Assembly: GCA_030674155.1 (NCBI GenBank)
Contig: CM060320.1
Location: 8,035,198 to 8,045,239 of the forward strand
DNA: 10,042 nt
Direction of reading: 5' to 3'
From: Stramonita haemastoma
Taxonomy: Eukaryota; Mollusca; Gastropoda; Neogastropoda; Muricidae
A model generated the notes under the pieces. That model did no database searches, was not told where the DNA came from, and saw only the letters and a program-made list of their open reading frames with translations. This document shows, piece after piece, positions 1 to 6,300 of the stretch; within the stretch, counting starts at the first letter, position 1; each line of letters opens with the position of its first letter. The position numbers and the translations under genes are program-made.

Positions 1-239
1 GACCTCTGATGAGTGCCGAAACTCTACGCAGATCAGGTCAAAGGCATAGTTCTTACTCAGACATGTCTATAATGCTGCCACTGAAAGACATTAATCCTTA
101 AAAATTACACTCATATCCTTTTCTTATTATATTGAATTTTTAGTAAGTCACTTTCAAAATGATTCAAAAGTTGGTACCTGCACTTTTACTCCCTACTACT
201 ATACTATTTCCTCAACATTTCATTTCAAATATAAATAAG
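1..239. other. Unique AT-rich sequence, nothing recognised
   Basis: This stretch is AT-rich and unique-looking. It contains no long open frame, no simple repeat of note and no RNA-gene signature that I can see. It is most simply intergenic or intronic DNA. Confidence 0.6.
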
Positions 240-255
240 TAGCACTTTTGTGCTA
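240..255. repeat. Short perfect hairpin
   Basis: TAGCAC and GTGCTA pair perfectly (6 bp) around a TTTT loop. It lies just before the (AT)10 microsatellite. A hairpin this short is common by chance in AT-rich DNA, and no function is implied. Confidence 0.5.
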
Positions 256-260
256 TGTTG

Positions 261-280
261 ATATATATATATATATATAT
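261..280. repeat. (AT)10 microsatellite
   Basis: Ten uninterrupted AT units are read directly. Self-complementary AT repeats of this kind can extrude as cruciforms and are often length-polymorphic. Confidence 0.95.
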
Positions 281-322
281 TCAGTCCCCATGTTTAAATT
301 GTTTTGTAAAATTTTGCATTTG

Positions 323-356
323 TTCCAATTGACACATAATAGCCTACTTTTCCAAA
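323..356 (+). repeat. Dispersed 34-nt motif, copy A
   Basis: This 34-nt stretch aligns without gaps to 4446-4479, same strand, at 28 of 34 positions by hand count. The core AATAGCCTACT is identical in both. All mismatches but one are transitions, as expected of two diverged copies of one repeat rather than random similarity. Similarity could not be extended by eye on either side. In both places an alternating-base microsatellite lies 30-45 bp upstream (AT here, CG/TG at the other). It may be a remnant of a short interspersed or miniature element; the family is not recognised. Confidence 0.45.
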
Positions 357-473
357 GGTGAAACATACTTCAACGTGAGCGGAAGATGTTCTGCGTACGT
401 TCGCACCACGGATGATTGGTTTATAGTCTCGTCCGAATGACTTTTGGGGGACAGACAGTCATGCAAGCGCACG

Positions 474-476
<3 letters not shown>

Positions 477-508
<32 letters not shown>
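477..508. repeat. (AGAC)8 microsatellite
   Basis: Eight perfect AGAC units are read directly. The motif is the complement of the TCTG units found at about 3192-3474 and 8415-8442, so the same tetranucleotide recurs in both orientations in this window. Confidence 0.95.
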
Positions 509-1345
509 GAACATAAACACAAGCCCAGACAGCCCTGAAGAAAGGAAAGCAATGTATAAATTTCAATGTCTCGCTATCAGAATAACAGAAGTTTAAAGTG
601 AAACATTGACTAGCAAGTGATTTTCGATTTTACTTGGTTTAAAATCAGTGAGCAGAGGGGCTGCGGGAACTGGTTTGAAAGTAGGCCTCGGGTATGGGGA
701 TGGATGTGAAGAGACTTTCGGCAGAGACGGGGAAGAGGGTGAAAGGCTGTGTTAGGAATTGGACTGGGATTCAAATCTTCTGCCTTTCTGTTTATTGTTG
801 TTGGGCGTTCTCAAGATTAACACCCTGGGGTTCACCCAGAAAATGCTCCCTGTCTCACTCATTATACCTGGCTTTGTGTGTATGAGCTTTCAAACATCTC
901 CGGCCATCTCCTACTCAGGGTGAGTGTGATGTGGGCTCAGTGGGAAGACTTAGATCTACTTTAAGGTTGCAAGTTTGAGAGTGTTGCTCAAATTAGTCAG
1001 CCTGCGTGCTTTAATTTGTCCATCACAGGGAAATCCTGAGAAGCTTTGATATCATTGTTTCTTTTCTTTTCAATTTAACCTTGATGTTTCGTTTTGTTTA
1101 TGGGGCAAAAATGGATGGAGACTGGGAGTGGCTGTCAAGAAGTTTCCACAAAGAATGGAAATAGCAAAATGGATTTGGGTTGTAGGTGTGAAATCGGTTT
1201 TCTGTCTTTTGTGCTTCTGTTCTACTTTGGCACTTGAGGCTATTTTTGTCCCTGTCTAATGTAAATGTAAGCTGTCGAGGTTTTGTTTTTTTTTCAAGTA
1301 AGGTGTCATTGTGAAATAAACTTTCAAAGTCTTTCTGCTGTCTGT
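509..1345. other. Unique sequence, no gene recognised
   Basis: No coding region can be supported here. The 63-codon open frame at 694-885 has no recognisable domain and an ordinary chance length. A donor-like AGG/GTGAGT lies at 918-925 and a T-arm-like hairpin (CTGGG/CCCAG around GTTCA) at 825-839, but neither has a matching partner signal nearby. I see no further structure. Confidence 0.5.
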
Positions 1346-1350
1346 CTGTA

Positions 1351-1386
1351 AACACACACATACACACTTACACACACAAACACACA
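1351..1386. repeat. Degenerate CA-rich simple repeat
   Basis: Imperfect ACACAC blocks interrupted by TA and AA steps, read directly. It has the look of an old, decaying CA microsatellite. Confidence 0.8.
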
Positions 1387-1445
1387 ACTTCTGTTTTAGT
1401 TTCAGTTTTGTTATTAAAATAACCCCACACATTTCCGAGTGGAGA

Positions 1446-1462
1446 GGGGAAGGGAGGGGTGG
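1446..1462 (+). other. G-tract cluster, near-miss for G-quadruplex
   Basis: Three runs of three or more G (1446-1449, 1452-1454, 1456-1459) are followed by only GG at 1461-1462. The strict four-tract rule is therefore not met; at best a two-tetrad or bulged quadruplex could form. Confidence 0.4.
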
Positions 1463-1487
1463 AAGGCATGGGATTTTTCCCCTTTTC

Positions 1488-1501
1488 GGCGGATTTCCGC
1501 C
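1488..1501. repeat. GC-rich hairpin
   Basis: GGCGGA and TCCGCC are perfect reverse complements separated by only TT. A 2-nt loop is tight for RNA, so in practice it reads as a near-palindromic DNA site. It stands out because its surroundings are AT-rich. Confidence 0.5.
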
Positions 1502-1652
1502 ATCAATACTTTGATTTCAGCCGCTTTTAATTGTTCCGCCACTCTGCCGGGTTTTCTTAATGTTCTGTTGCCCACATTCAACACAAAACTTCTTTCATAC
1601 AGCAGTCAAAATGATAAGTGCATGTCTTTGGGTAATAGTATCTTGTACAACA

Positions 1653-1722
1653 TACACACACTCACACATGCACACACGCATACAAACAAACAAACAAACA
1701 CACATACACACACTTACACAAG
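1653..1722. repeat. CA / CAAA compound microsatellite
   Basis: The tract runs CA-rich, then about four and a half CAAA units around 1682-1700, then CA-rich again with TA interruptions. Open frames crossing it on both strands are simple-repeat translations (HTHT or CVCV) and are not genes. Confidence 0.9.
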
Positions 1723-1787
1723 CGCATAAGCAATGTAAATATAAGTTCATAATATATAAACAAAATAACATAAAAGGACATGTTGAT

Positions 1788-1804
1788 GAGAGAGAGAGAG
1801 GGGG
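1788..1804. repeat. Short GA repeat ending in a G run
   Basis: About seven GA units followed by extra Gs, read directly. Confidence 0.9.
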
Positions 1805-1830
1805 AAACGATTGTGTTAACCTATCACACA

Positions 1831-1871
1831 TGCATGATGCACGTGAACTTATTGTTCACGTGCATCATGCA
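1831..1871. repeat. Perfect 18-bp inverted repeat with 5-nt loop
   Basis: The left arm 1831-1848 (TGCATGATGCACGTGAAC) is the exact reverse complement of 1854-1871, separated by TTATT. Pairing stops cleanly on both outer sides. Each arm contains CACGTG (1840-1845 and 1857-1862), the core E-box bound by many bHLH factors, though the site alone does not show binding. A perfect 18-bp match is far beyond chance for a window of this size. As RNA it would make a 41-nt hairpin, shorter than a normal microRNA precursor. As DNA it could form a cruciform or bind a dimeric factor at two symmetric sites. Confidence 0.9.
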
Positions 1872-1879
1872 GAGTTATT

Positions 1880-1901
1880 CTCTGTTCACCCATATACAGA
1901 G
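1880..1901. repeat. Short hairpin
   Basis: CTCTGT (1880-1885) pairs perfectly with ACAGAG (1896-1901) around a 10-nt loop. It is weak alone; it is noted because it directly follows the 18-bp inverted repeat. Confidence 0.45.
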
Positions 1902-1907
1902 TTGAGC

Positions 1908-1936
1908 AGTGTTGCAGGGCCAGCTAGCCCAACACT
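1908..1936. repeat. Bulged hairpin
   Basis: AGTGTT (1908-1913) pairs with AACACT (1931-1936). After a 3-nt bulge (1914-1916), GGGC (1917-1920) pairs with GCCC (1927-1930) around the loop CAGCTA. That gives ten base pairs in a 29-nt structure, the third consecutive hairpin within about 105 bp. Confidence 0.45.
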
Positions 1937-2030
1937 TCACTTTTCACCTGACAGTGACTGCATGCTACCAGTTCGTGTACACACCTATGCAGAAGAACCT
2001 GTCCAGGGGGTGACAGAAACCAAGACATCC

Positions 2031-2051
2031 CCAGTTACACACAGCAACTGG
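2031..2051. repeat. Short hairpin
   Basis: CCAGTT (2031-2036) pairs perfectly with AACTGG (2046-2051) across a 9-nt loop. It is weak evidence alone but lies in the same structured stretch. Confidence 0.4.
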
Positions 2052-2100
2052 TCTTCGCGGGGTTGAACTTGCTCCAGAGACAACGTGAAGAATACACTGA

Positions 2101-2223
2101 CTGCTGAAGAATGAAGAAGGAGAAGATGAAAAACAAGAAGAAGAAGGAAGATACAAGTGCAGTGTGACAGCTGGGCAAGACTGCTCCGTTGCCACTTCGT
2201 GCTGTTTTCACCTGACTGGACAG
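2101..2223 (+). CDS. Candidate exon: acidic then Cys-rich frame, family unknown
   Basis: From just after a TGA at 2098-2100, a frame stays open for 41 codons to a good donor (ACAG/GTAACT, cut after 2223) in phase 0. Residues 4-15 are strongly acidic (NEEGEDEKQEEE). Residues 20-35 carry four cysteines, C-x7-C-x5-CC, in the segment YKCSVTAGQDCSVATSCC. An acceptor-like CCTAG ends at 2297 and a donor-like GATG/GTGAGA follows at 2319-2328, which would add a 25-nt micro-exon after a 74-nt intron. Against coding: there is no ATG in this frame, no convincing upstream acceptor, and the acidic part is simply a GAA-rich purine tract read in one frame. No protein family is recognised. It could equally be untranslated RNA or chance. 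Confidence 0.15.
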
Positions 2224-2389
2224 GTAACTTTTGTCATGTCTGTCGATTTTGTTTGTTTTTGTGTTACAACTTTTGTTGTTATTTTTTGTGTTCCTAGGCT
2301 AGAGCTTCTAAGTTCACCGATGGTGAGATATTTTGTATGGGCCCGTTTTTACCCACCCACCCAAAGGTAGTCTCATCGGACTTTGCGGA

Positions 2390-2405
2390 TGGTGTTTAAA
2401 CACCA
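2390..2405. repeat. Perfect 16-bp palindrome
   Basis: TGGTGTTTAAACACCA reads identically on both strands with no loop. A palindrome of this length could be a dimer-binding site, but one is only mildly unexpected in 10 kb. Confidence 0.7.
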
Positions 2406-2560
2406 CTATTTGTGTGCATGCAATTAGAAAAAAATAGATATGTTCATACTCCACGAAATGGCCTCTTCCAAAAGGAAGAATGAATTTTTAACGTGTACAC
2501 AACAATTACGGTCTATGTGTGTTTGCACACGGGACATTTGTTTACAGTCTGCAGGACTTC

Positions 2561-2588
2561 GGGGGGGGGGGGGGGGGGGGGGGGGGGG
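2561..2588 (+). repeat. G28 homopolymer
   Basis: Twenty-eight consecutive Gs are read directly. Pure G runs fold into G-quadruplexes and are very hard to sequence, so the exact length is doubtful. Confidence 0.9.
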
Positions 2589-3077
2589 CTCGATACTTGT
2601 CGCTGATTGGTCAAATATAGGACTAACCCCCCTACTGCAAAATTAGCTGAGTTGTACCCACTTGCGTGGCGTGTTCAGACATGAGGTGAGCACGAAATGT
2701 AGACGATGGTTCGCTACTGATTTGCATCGCCGTCTTACAAGCTCGCTACGAAAATTGTGGTAGCAGTCCGCATGCAGAATATTCCATACCATACAAAGGT
2801 TGGTAACACTCTTACTAGGTGCTTTCAAATTTTACGTGTCAATGCTTTTTAGTCATGGGCTGAAGACCCCAGCACACCGGTTTCAAATTCAAGCCCGCCA
2901 TTTCAACTTGAGTGAGCTTTAGTTCAGCTAAGTATGGCAGTGAAATTTTAACTTTTGTGAAGCCTTGTTTGAAAAGACAACTGCCAAAAAATATAATCGC
3001 GTAAATGTTTGAAACAAGCAAGGGTATTCCAAGACCAATTATAGAACTTGGGTTTAATTTCATGATTTTCTGCTAGA
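2589..3077. other. Unique sequence, no gene recognised
   Basis: Open frames of 61 and 74 codons on the minus strand (2643-2828 and 2839-3063) show no recognisable domain, no compositional shift and no splice signals. An inverted CCAAT-type motif (GATTGGTC, about 2602-2609) is present but has no associated promoter elements that I can see. I would not call anything here. Confidence 0.45.
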
Positions 3078-3090
3078 TTCTCTCCCCTCT

Positions 3091-3146
<56 letters not shown>

Positions 3147-3214
3147 TTCTCTCTCTCTCTCTCTCTCTCCTGCTCTCCCCCCTCTCTTTCTGTCTCCGTC
3201 TGTGTGTCTGTCTG

Positions 3215-3275
<61 letters not shown>

Positions 3276-3345
3276 CGCTTTTCCTTATTCTCTCACTGGC
3301 TTGCTCCCCTCTTGCTCTCTCTCCATCTCTCCTCTTCCCCTTCCT

Positions 3346-3425
<80 letters not shown>

Positions 3426-3475
3426 GTCGCTGTCTCTCTGGCTGTTTGTCTTTACGTCTGTCGGTCTGTCTGTTT
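3078..3475. repeat. Long compound TC / TCTG microsatellite
   Basis: Pure TC/CT blocks lie at 3095-3141 (about 23 units), 3149-3169, 3236-3272 and 3352-3419 (34 units). They are linked by TCTG-type variants (about 3190-3235 and 3420-3474) and by an imperfect pyrimidine-rich bridge (3273-3351). On the minus strand this is a nearly pure polypurine tract of about 400 nt, able to form intramolecular triplex (H-DNA). Every long open frame across it is a translation of the repeat (Ser-Leu on plus, Arg-Glu on minus) and is not a gene. Confidence 0.97.
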
Positions 3476-4022
3476 TTGTGCCTACGTTTCCTTGGACAAT
3501 ATGGTATATTTTGCAACTGTTGTCTTGGTCAGATACTCTGCGGCAATGACTTCACCACAAAACTCCTCGATGCTGAGCATGCATGACTTTCACCGTGCTA
3601 GGCCCGTGTTGGTAGAGGGTAGGGAATAGTGATTTTGCGATTAAAAGATGAAAAATATTAGACCCCAGACATAAATCTTGTTAAATGACCAATATGACTA
3701 TCTGCCAGAAAAAACACCTTTAAATACCTGAAAGTCAATGTCTATTTTTGGCAAAGTGTTCTCGTTAAGGATGATGGTAAACTAAAGACACTTCTACGCG
3801 GAAAAAAGTTTGAAATATGTGAGTGCATGGACAAAACGAACGACTACCAGACGGCAAAATCTCCAATAAAGTAAAACTTTAATTTGGCGCGTCAGCAGTA
3901 AGTCTCCGGAAATCTACTCTCAAACATTAATTTGAATAGATTCTGGTCATTCAGAGTTCAGAACGACAGAGCGAGGCCGAAACTATGTTTTGAAACCTGT
4001 GTGACAGACGAAAGAAATTGGA
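3476..4022. other. Unique sequence, no gene recognised
   Basis: This is AT-rich DNA with no long open frame in unique sequence and no simple repeats. I see no RNA-gene or promoter signature. Confidence 0.5.
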
Positions 4023-4070
4023 GGCTTTAGTAACGAAGTAATAACAGGCTTTATTAACGAAGTAATAACA
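4023..4070. repeat. 24-bp tandem duplication
   Basis: 4023-4046 and 4047-4070 are adjacent 24-bp copies differing at one position (G at 4030 against T at 4054). On the minus strand, in frame, they give the peptides CYYFVTKA and CYYFVNKA, but the surrounding frame is not convincing as coding. The single difference implies a fairly recent slippage or duplication event. Confidence 0.9.
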
Positions 4071-4117
4071 AACAAGCGTTTTCACTGTACATGTGATAAA
4101 ACACATTTGTCTACAAA

Positions 4118-4145
4118 AGGGGGGAGGAGAGGAGGAGGACGGGGG
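4118..4145. repeat. G-rich GGA-type purine tract
   Basis: A G run, then repeated AGG steps, then GGGGG, almost all purine on the plus strand. Repeated GGA tracts can form tetrad structures, but the motif is imperfect here. Confidence 0.7.
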
Positions 4146-4226
4146 CAAGAGTTGAAGCAAACTACCTTCAAAGAGCAGATCTGAACACTTAAAACTCGAG
4201 TGCTACGAAATATACACAAGGTAGCG

Positions 4227-4244
4227 AATTTCGACAATTTCGAC
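4227..4244. repeat. 9-bp tandem repeat beside a donor-like site
   Basis: AATTTCGAC occurs twice in direct succession (4227-4235, 4236-4244), immediately followed by GTAAGT (4245-4250), the consensus splice-donor core. No open exon supports the donor. Confidence 0.6.
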
Positions 4245-4388
4245 GTAAGTACTTCCTAACGCTGGAGCCAAAATGAACTGAGGAAAGAGATAGTAATGGT
4301 GGCGATGTACACTGGAGACAAATTAAGAAAATACATGAGGGATATAGATGCTGACGAAACGTCCTCGGTGTGCATGTTTGTGTTTGTC

Positions 4389-4413
4389 CGCGTGCGCGCG
4401 CGCGTGTGTGTGT
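4389..4413. repeat. Alternating CG/TG tract, Z-DNA-prone
   Basis: Twenty-five bases of strict purine-pyrimidine alternation, including a CG-rich core at 4394-4404. Such sequence is the classic type for left-handed Z-DNA under supercoiling. Confidence 0.8.
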
Positions 4414-4445
4414 TCTATTTCGAGGATAGTGGAAACTTTTATCCA

Positions 4446-4479
4446 TTCCCACTGGCACACAATAGCCTACTCTTTCAAA
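4446..4479 (+). repeat. Dispersed 34-nt motif, copy B
   Basis: This matches 323-356 at 28 of 34 aligned positions on the same strand and lies 33 bp after an alternating microsatellite. See copy A for the comparison and its limits. Confidence 0.45.
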
Positions 4480-4498
4480 TTGCGGGACAGGTTTTGCA

Positions 4499-4582
4499 TG
4501 CGCACGGTGTGTGCGTGCGTGCCGTGCGTTGTGTGTGGTGTGTGCGTGTTGTGTGCGTTGTGTGTGTGTGTGTGTTTGTGTG
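4499..4582. repeat. Imperfect GT-rich microsatellite
   Basis: A GTGCGTGCG-type start passes into GTGTGT with many single-base interruptions, then a purer GT run at about 4559-4575. The open frames on both strands here are repeat translations (CVCV or HTHT). Confidence 0.85.
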
Positions 4583-5040
4583 AGAGAGCTTTTGAATGTT
4601 TTTTTGTTTTTTGTTTGGTTTTTTGTGGTTTTTTTTGGGGGGAGAAGAGCAATCATGGTCGATTTGGGGGAATTTTAGTCGATTCTGTATGAGTAGTAAA
4701 GGGAAAACTGATTATTGGATGGAGTTGGTAGTTTATGTATGGCTAGGTCTTTGGACATAGAATTAAAGGGTAGCAAATGAAAGAGCGGGCTTTTTTGCAT
4801 ATAGTATTGGGAGGAGGCTAGTTTATTAGTTTATTTACCTGTTTCTTTGGTAAATTGTGAAAGGGGTAAGATGTGTGTGGTAATCGGGAATATAAAAAAA
4901 GATACCATTTTTTGTGGTTTTTGGGGGTGCTAAGTTGTTTTTTCATTAATTCAGTTTGTGTTCTTTCGGAAACGCTGTTTTTTAAATACAGTAGACCGTA
5001 AATTGCTAATTTTAAAGATGGAAAATTGTAATGGAAATGC
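4583..5040 (+). other. C-depleted, strongly G-skewed block; no gene
   Basis: Hand counts for 4561-4980 (420 bases) give 123 G against 28 C, a GC skew near +0.63, and much of the excess lies outside the GT repeat. It includes T-rich and G-run segments (4591-4640, 4921-4928). No coding frame, splice pair or RNA gene is evident. Strong G over C skew favours R-loops when the G-rich strand is the non-template strand, but no promoter is visible. Confidence 0.6.
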
Positions 5041-5270
5041 AAAAAAAAATTCTTTACGCATTTTACTTTTGGTTCTTTTGAAGACACCACCACAGTCTAT
5101 TTGAAAACTAAGGGTAGGCTGCCGGAAACTGATCCGATTATAGAAATGGAAAGTAGTCATAAAAAATACAATCAGTGAAGCGCAGAAAACGACTATAGTT
5201 GTTGAAAGGAGTGTTATTTTTAAGAAAACTTTCATCGTGTCAAAAGCTGGTATCATTTATCCATGTGCCG
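5041..5270. other. Unique AT-rich sequence, nothing recognised
   Basis: Two overlapping minus-strand open frames of 91 and 101 codons (4818-5093 and 4951-5256) reach into this stretch. They are rich in F, K, L and S, as expected from AT-rich DNA, with no identifiable domain. I do not call them. Confidence 0.45.
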
Positions 5271-5400
5271 TTGTGTCCACATGCAAGCAGCATGCGGGTA
5301 GTCAAGCCGACAGCCCCTGTCCCTGTTACTAATGTTCATTGCTAACACTAACCTTGACACTAACCTTTATTCTTTAACCTGGCCCACATTGTGGACACAA
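5271..5400. repeat. 130-bp segment bounded by 11-bp inverted repeats
   Basis: TTGTGTCCACA (5271-5281) is the exact reverse complement of 5390-5400, as in a small non-autonomous DNA transposon. No matching target-site duplication flanks it (left TGTGCCG, right AGGCAGG), and the interior holds no coding sequence. An 11-bp pair this close could arise by chance in 10 kb, so the transposon reading is tentative. Confidence 0.25.
5345..5368. repeat. Two 12-bp tandem units
   Basis: ACACTAACCTTG is followed by ACACTAACCTTT, one mismatch in twelve. The CTAACC core resembles telomere-type CCCTAA only superficially; the period is 12, not 6. Confidence 0.6.
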
Positions 5401-5474
5401 AGGCAGGTGGATATCATGATACAAGGTGTGACACAAAAACGCACTTTTTTCCATTACGATTTTAGATGCGAAAG

Positions 5475-5477
<3 letters not shown>

Positions 5478-5515
<38 letters not shown>

Positions 5516-5521
5516 GGGGGG
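5478..5521 (+). repeat. A30 run abutting a G14 run
   Basis: Thirty As (5478-5507) are followed directly by fourteen Gs (5508-5521), then a GGA-type tail. No AATAAA lies just upstream, so a retroposed poly-A tail is not well supported. The A-then-G order resembles the read-through artefact of two-colour short-read chemistry, so the junction should be treated with caution. Confidence 0.85.
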
Positions 5522-5725
5522 AGGGAGGAAAAAATATCACACTTCTGGGACTAGATAGCTGATGTGGGAAGACTTATCAGTTCTGGCTGTCTCAGTGTGA
5601 GTGTAGAGCAATAATAGAGAATGGGCAACATTTTTGTTTTAAGAGAGGAGGGGGAAAGTTTTAGTTAAATATATATTTTAAATAGAAAGTTCGGGTTAAG
5701 TGGAAAAATCCAGTTACAAGAATGA

Positions 5726-5738
5726 GTGTGTGTGTGTG

Positions 5739-5786
<48 letters not shown>

Positions 5787-5790
5787 ACGC
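5726..5790. repeat. (GT)n microsatellite with a GCGCACGC end
   Basis: GT units run 5726-5739, a one-base interruption follows, then 5741-5783, and the alternation continues through GCGCACGC to 5790. The second part is 50 bases of uninterrupted purine-pyrimidine alternation, so it is Z-DNA-prone. Minus-strand frames across it are Thr-His translations and are rejected. Confidence 0.95.
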
Positions 5791-5929
5791 TTGAGAGAGT
5801 ATGTATGGATGCATAAATGAACGGAAGAGTGTGTTATACATACTCCTTTGTACTTTAGTTTGCAACTTGTCAAGGTAGTTGTACAGTTGTGAAAAAAAAT
5901 AGAAGCCTAAGAATTTATTTTTTAAACGC

Positions 5930-6190
5930 AGCCAAAGAAACGCAGGGAAGTATTAAGATAAATGAAATCACAAAGGATAATCAAAATTTTAAAACAGAAA
6001 AAAAAGAAAATGGAAGGAAAAGGAATCGTAAAGGAAAGGAGCAATAAAAACCAAGAAAACAAAGCGGATTGAAAAAGTAGAAAACACAGACAGAAAGTTA
6101 ATAAAAAAAAAAAAAAAAAAAAAAACCCACCAACAACAGCGAAAGCAAAAATAACAAAACGACGAAAACAACGAAACGGCAAAAGCCACG
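5930..6190 (+). repeat. A-rich, T-poor low-complexity block with A23
   Basis: By hand count only 11 T occur in 6001-6180. The sequence is made of AAAG, GGAAA and AACA-type steps with a pure A23 at 6103-6125. Minus-strand frames of 86 and 66 codons are Phe/Leu-rich translations of this composition and look membrane-like only for that reason. Confidence 0.8.
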
Positions 6191-6286
6191 GGCTACAGAA
6201 TTGATTCTTTGCATAGTTAGTGTTAGGATGACCAAAATCAGCGGAGAAACAAATGTCGACACTGCTCAGAAGAAAGGACAGCGGTC

Positions 6287-6300
6287 TCCTCGTTAGTATA
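6287..6300 (+). other. 14-nt match to the 5' end of eukaryotic tRNA-Asp
   Basis: TCCTCGTTAGTATA equals, from memory, the first 14 nt of eukaryotic tRNA-Asp, covering the acceptor 5' strand and the start of the A box. The match breaks off inside the A box (TTTC instead of GTGG). No convincing B box or 3' acceptor strand follows; AGTTCTGATC at 6334-6343 is only distantly B-box-like. It is not a working tRNA. It might be a relic of a tRNA-derived SINE head, or chance. Confidence 0.15.

Noticed and set aside
477..508. CRISPR array or other spaced repeat system
   Set aside because: Repeats in this window are head-to-tail microsatellites without unique spacers of regular length.
825..839. tRNA T-arm-like hairpin (CTGGG/CCCAG around GTTCA)
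   Set aside because: No A box, anticodon arm or acceptor stem fits upstream at tRNA spacing.
694..885. 63-codon plus frame starting ATG
   Set aside because: Length is within chance, no domain, no Kozak-like context of note, and no supporting splice or promoter signals.
1831..1871. MicroRNA precursor
   Set aside because: The stem is only 18 bp with a 5-nt loop and pairing ends abruptly, shorter than a typical animal pre-miRNA of about 60-70 nt.
1941..2216. 12-nt direct repeat TTTTCACCTGAC at 1941-1952 and 2205-2216, considered as a target-site duplication
   Set aside because: A few 12-mer matches are expected by chance and no terminal inverted repeats or tail lie inside.
3073..3629. Open frames of 115-147 codons on both strands (Ser/Leu-rich and Arg/Glu-rich)
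   Set aside because: They are translations of the TC/TCTG microsatellite; a 2- or 4-base repeat with no stop in its units stays open by construction.
4189..4692. 155-codon minus frame and overlapping plus frames
   Set aside because: Large parts are Thr-His or Cys-Val translations of the GT-rich tract, and the rest has no recognisable domain or splice support.
5341..5380. Interstitial telomere-like repeat (CTAACC)
   Set aside because: The period is 12 with interruptions, and no CCCTAA hexamer series exists.
940..5576. 13-nt identity GTGGGAAGACTTA at 940-952 and 5564-5576
   Set aside because: About one 13-mer match is expected by chance in a 10-kb self-comparison, and the flanks do not align.
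5922..6189. Phe/Leu-rich minus-strand frames that look like membrane segments
   Set aside because: They arise from the A-rich block including A23; hydrophobicity follows from poly-T codons.
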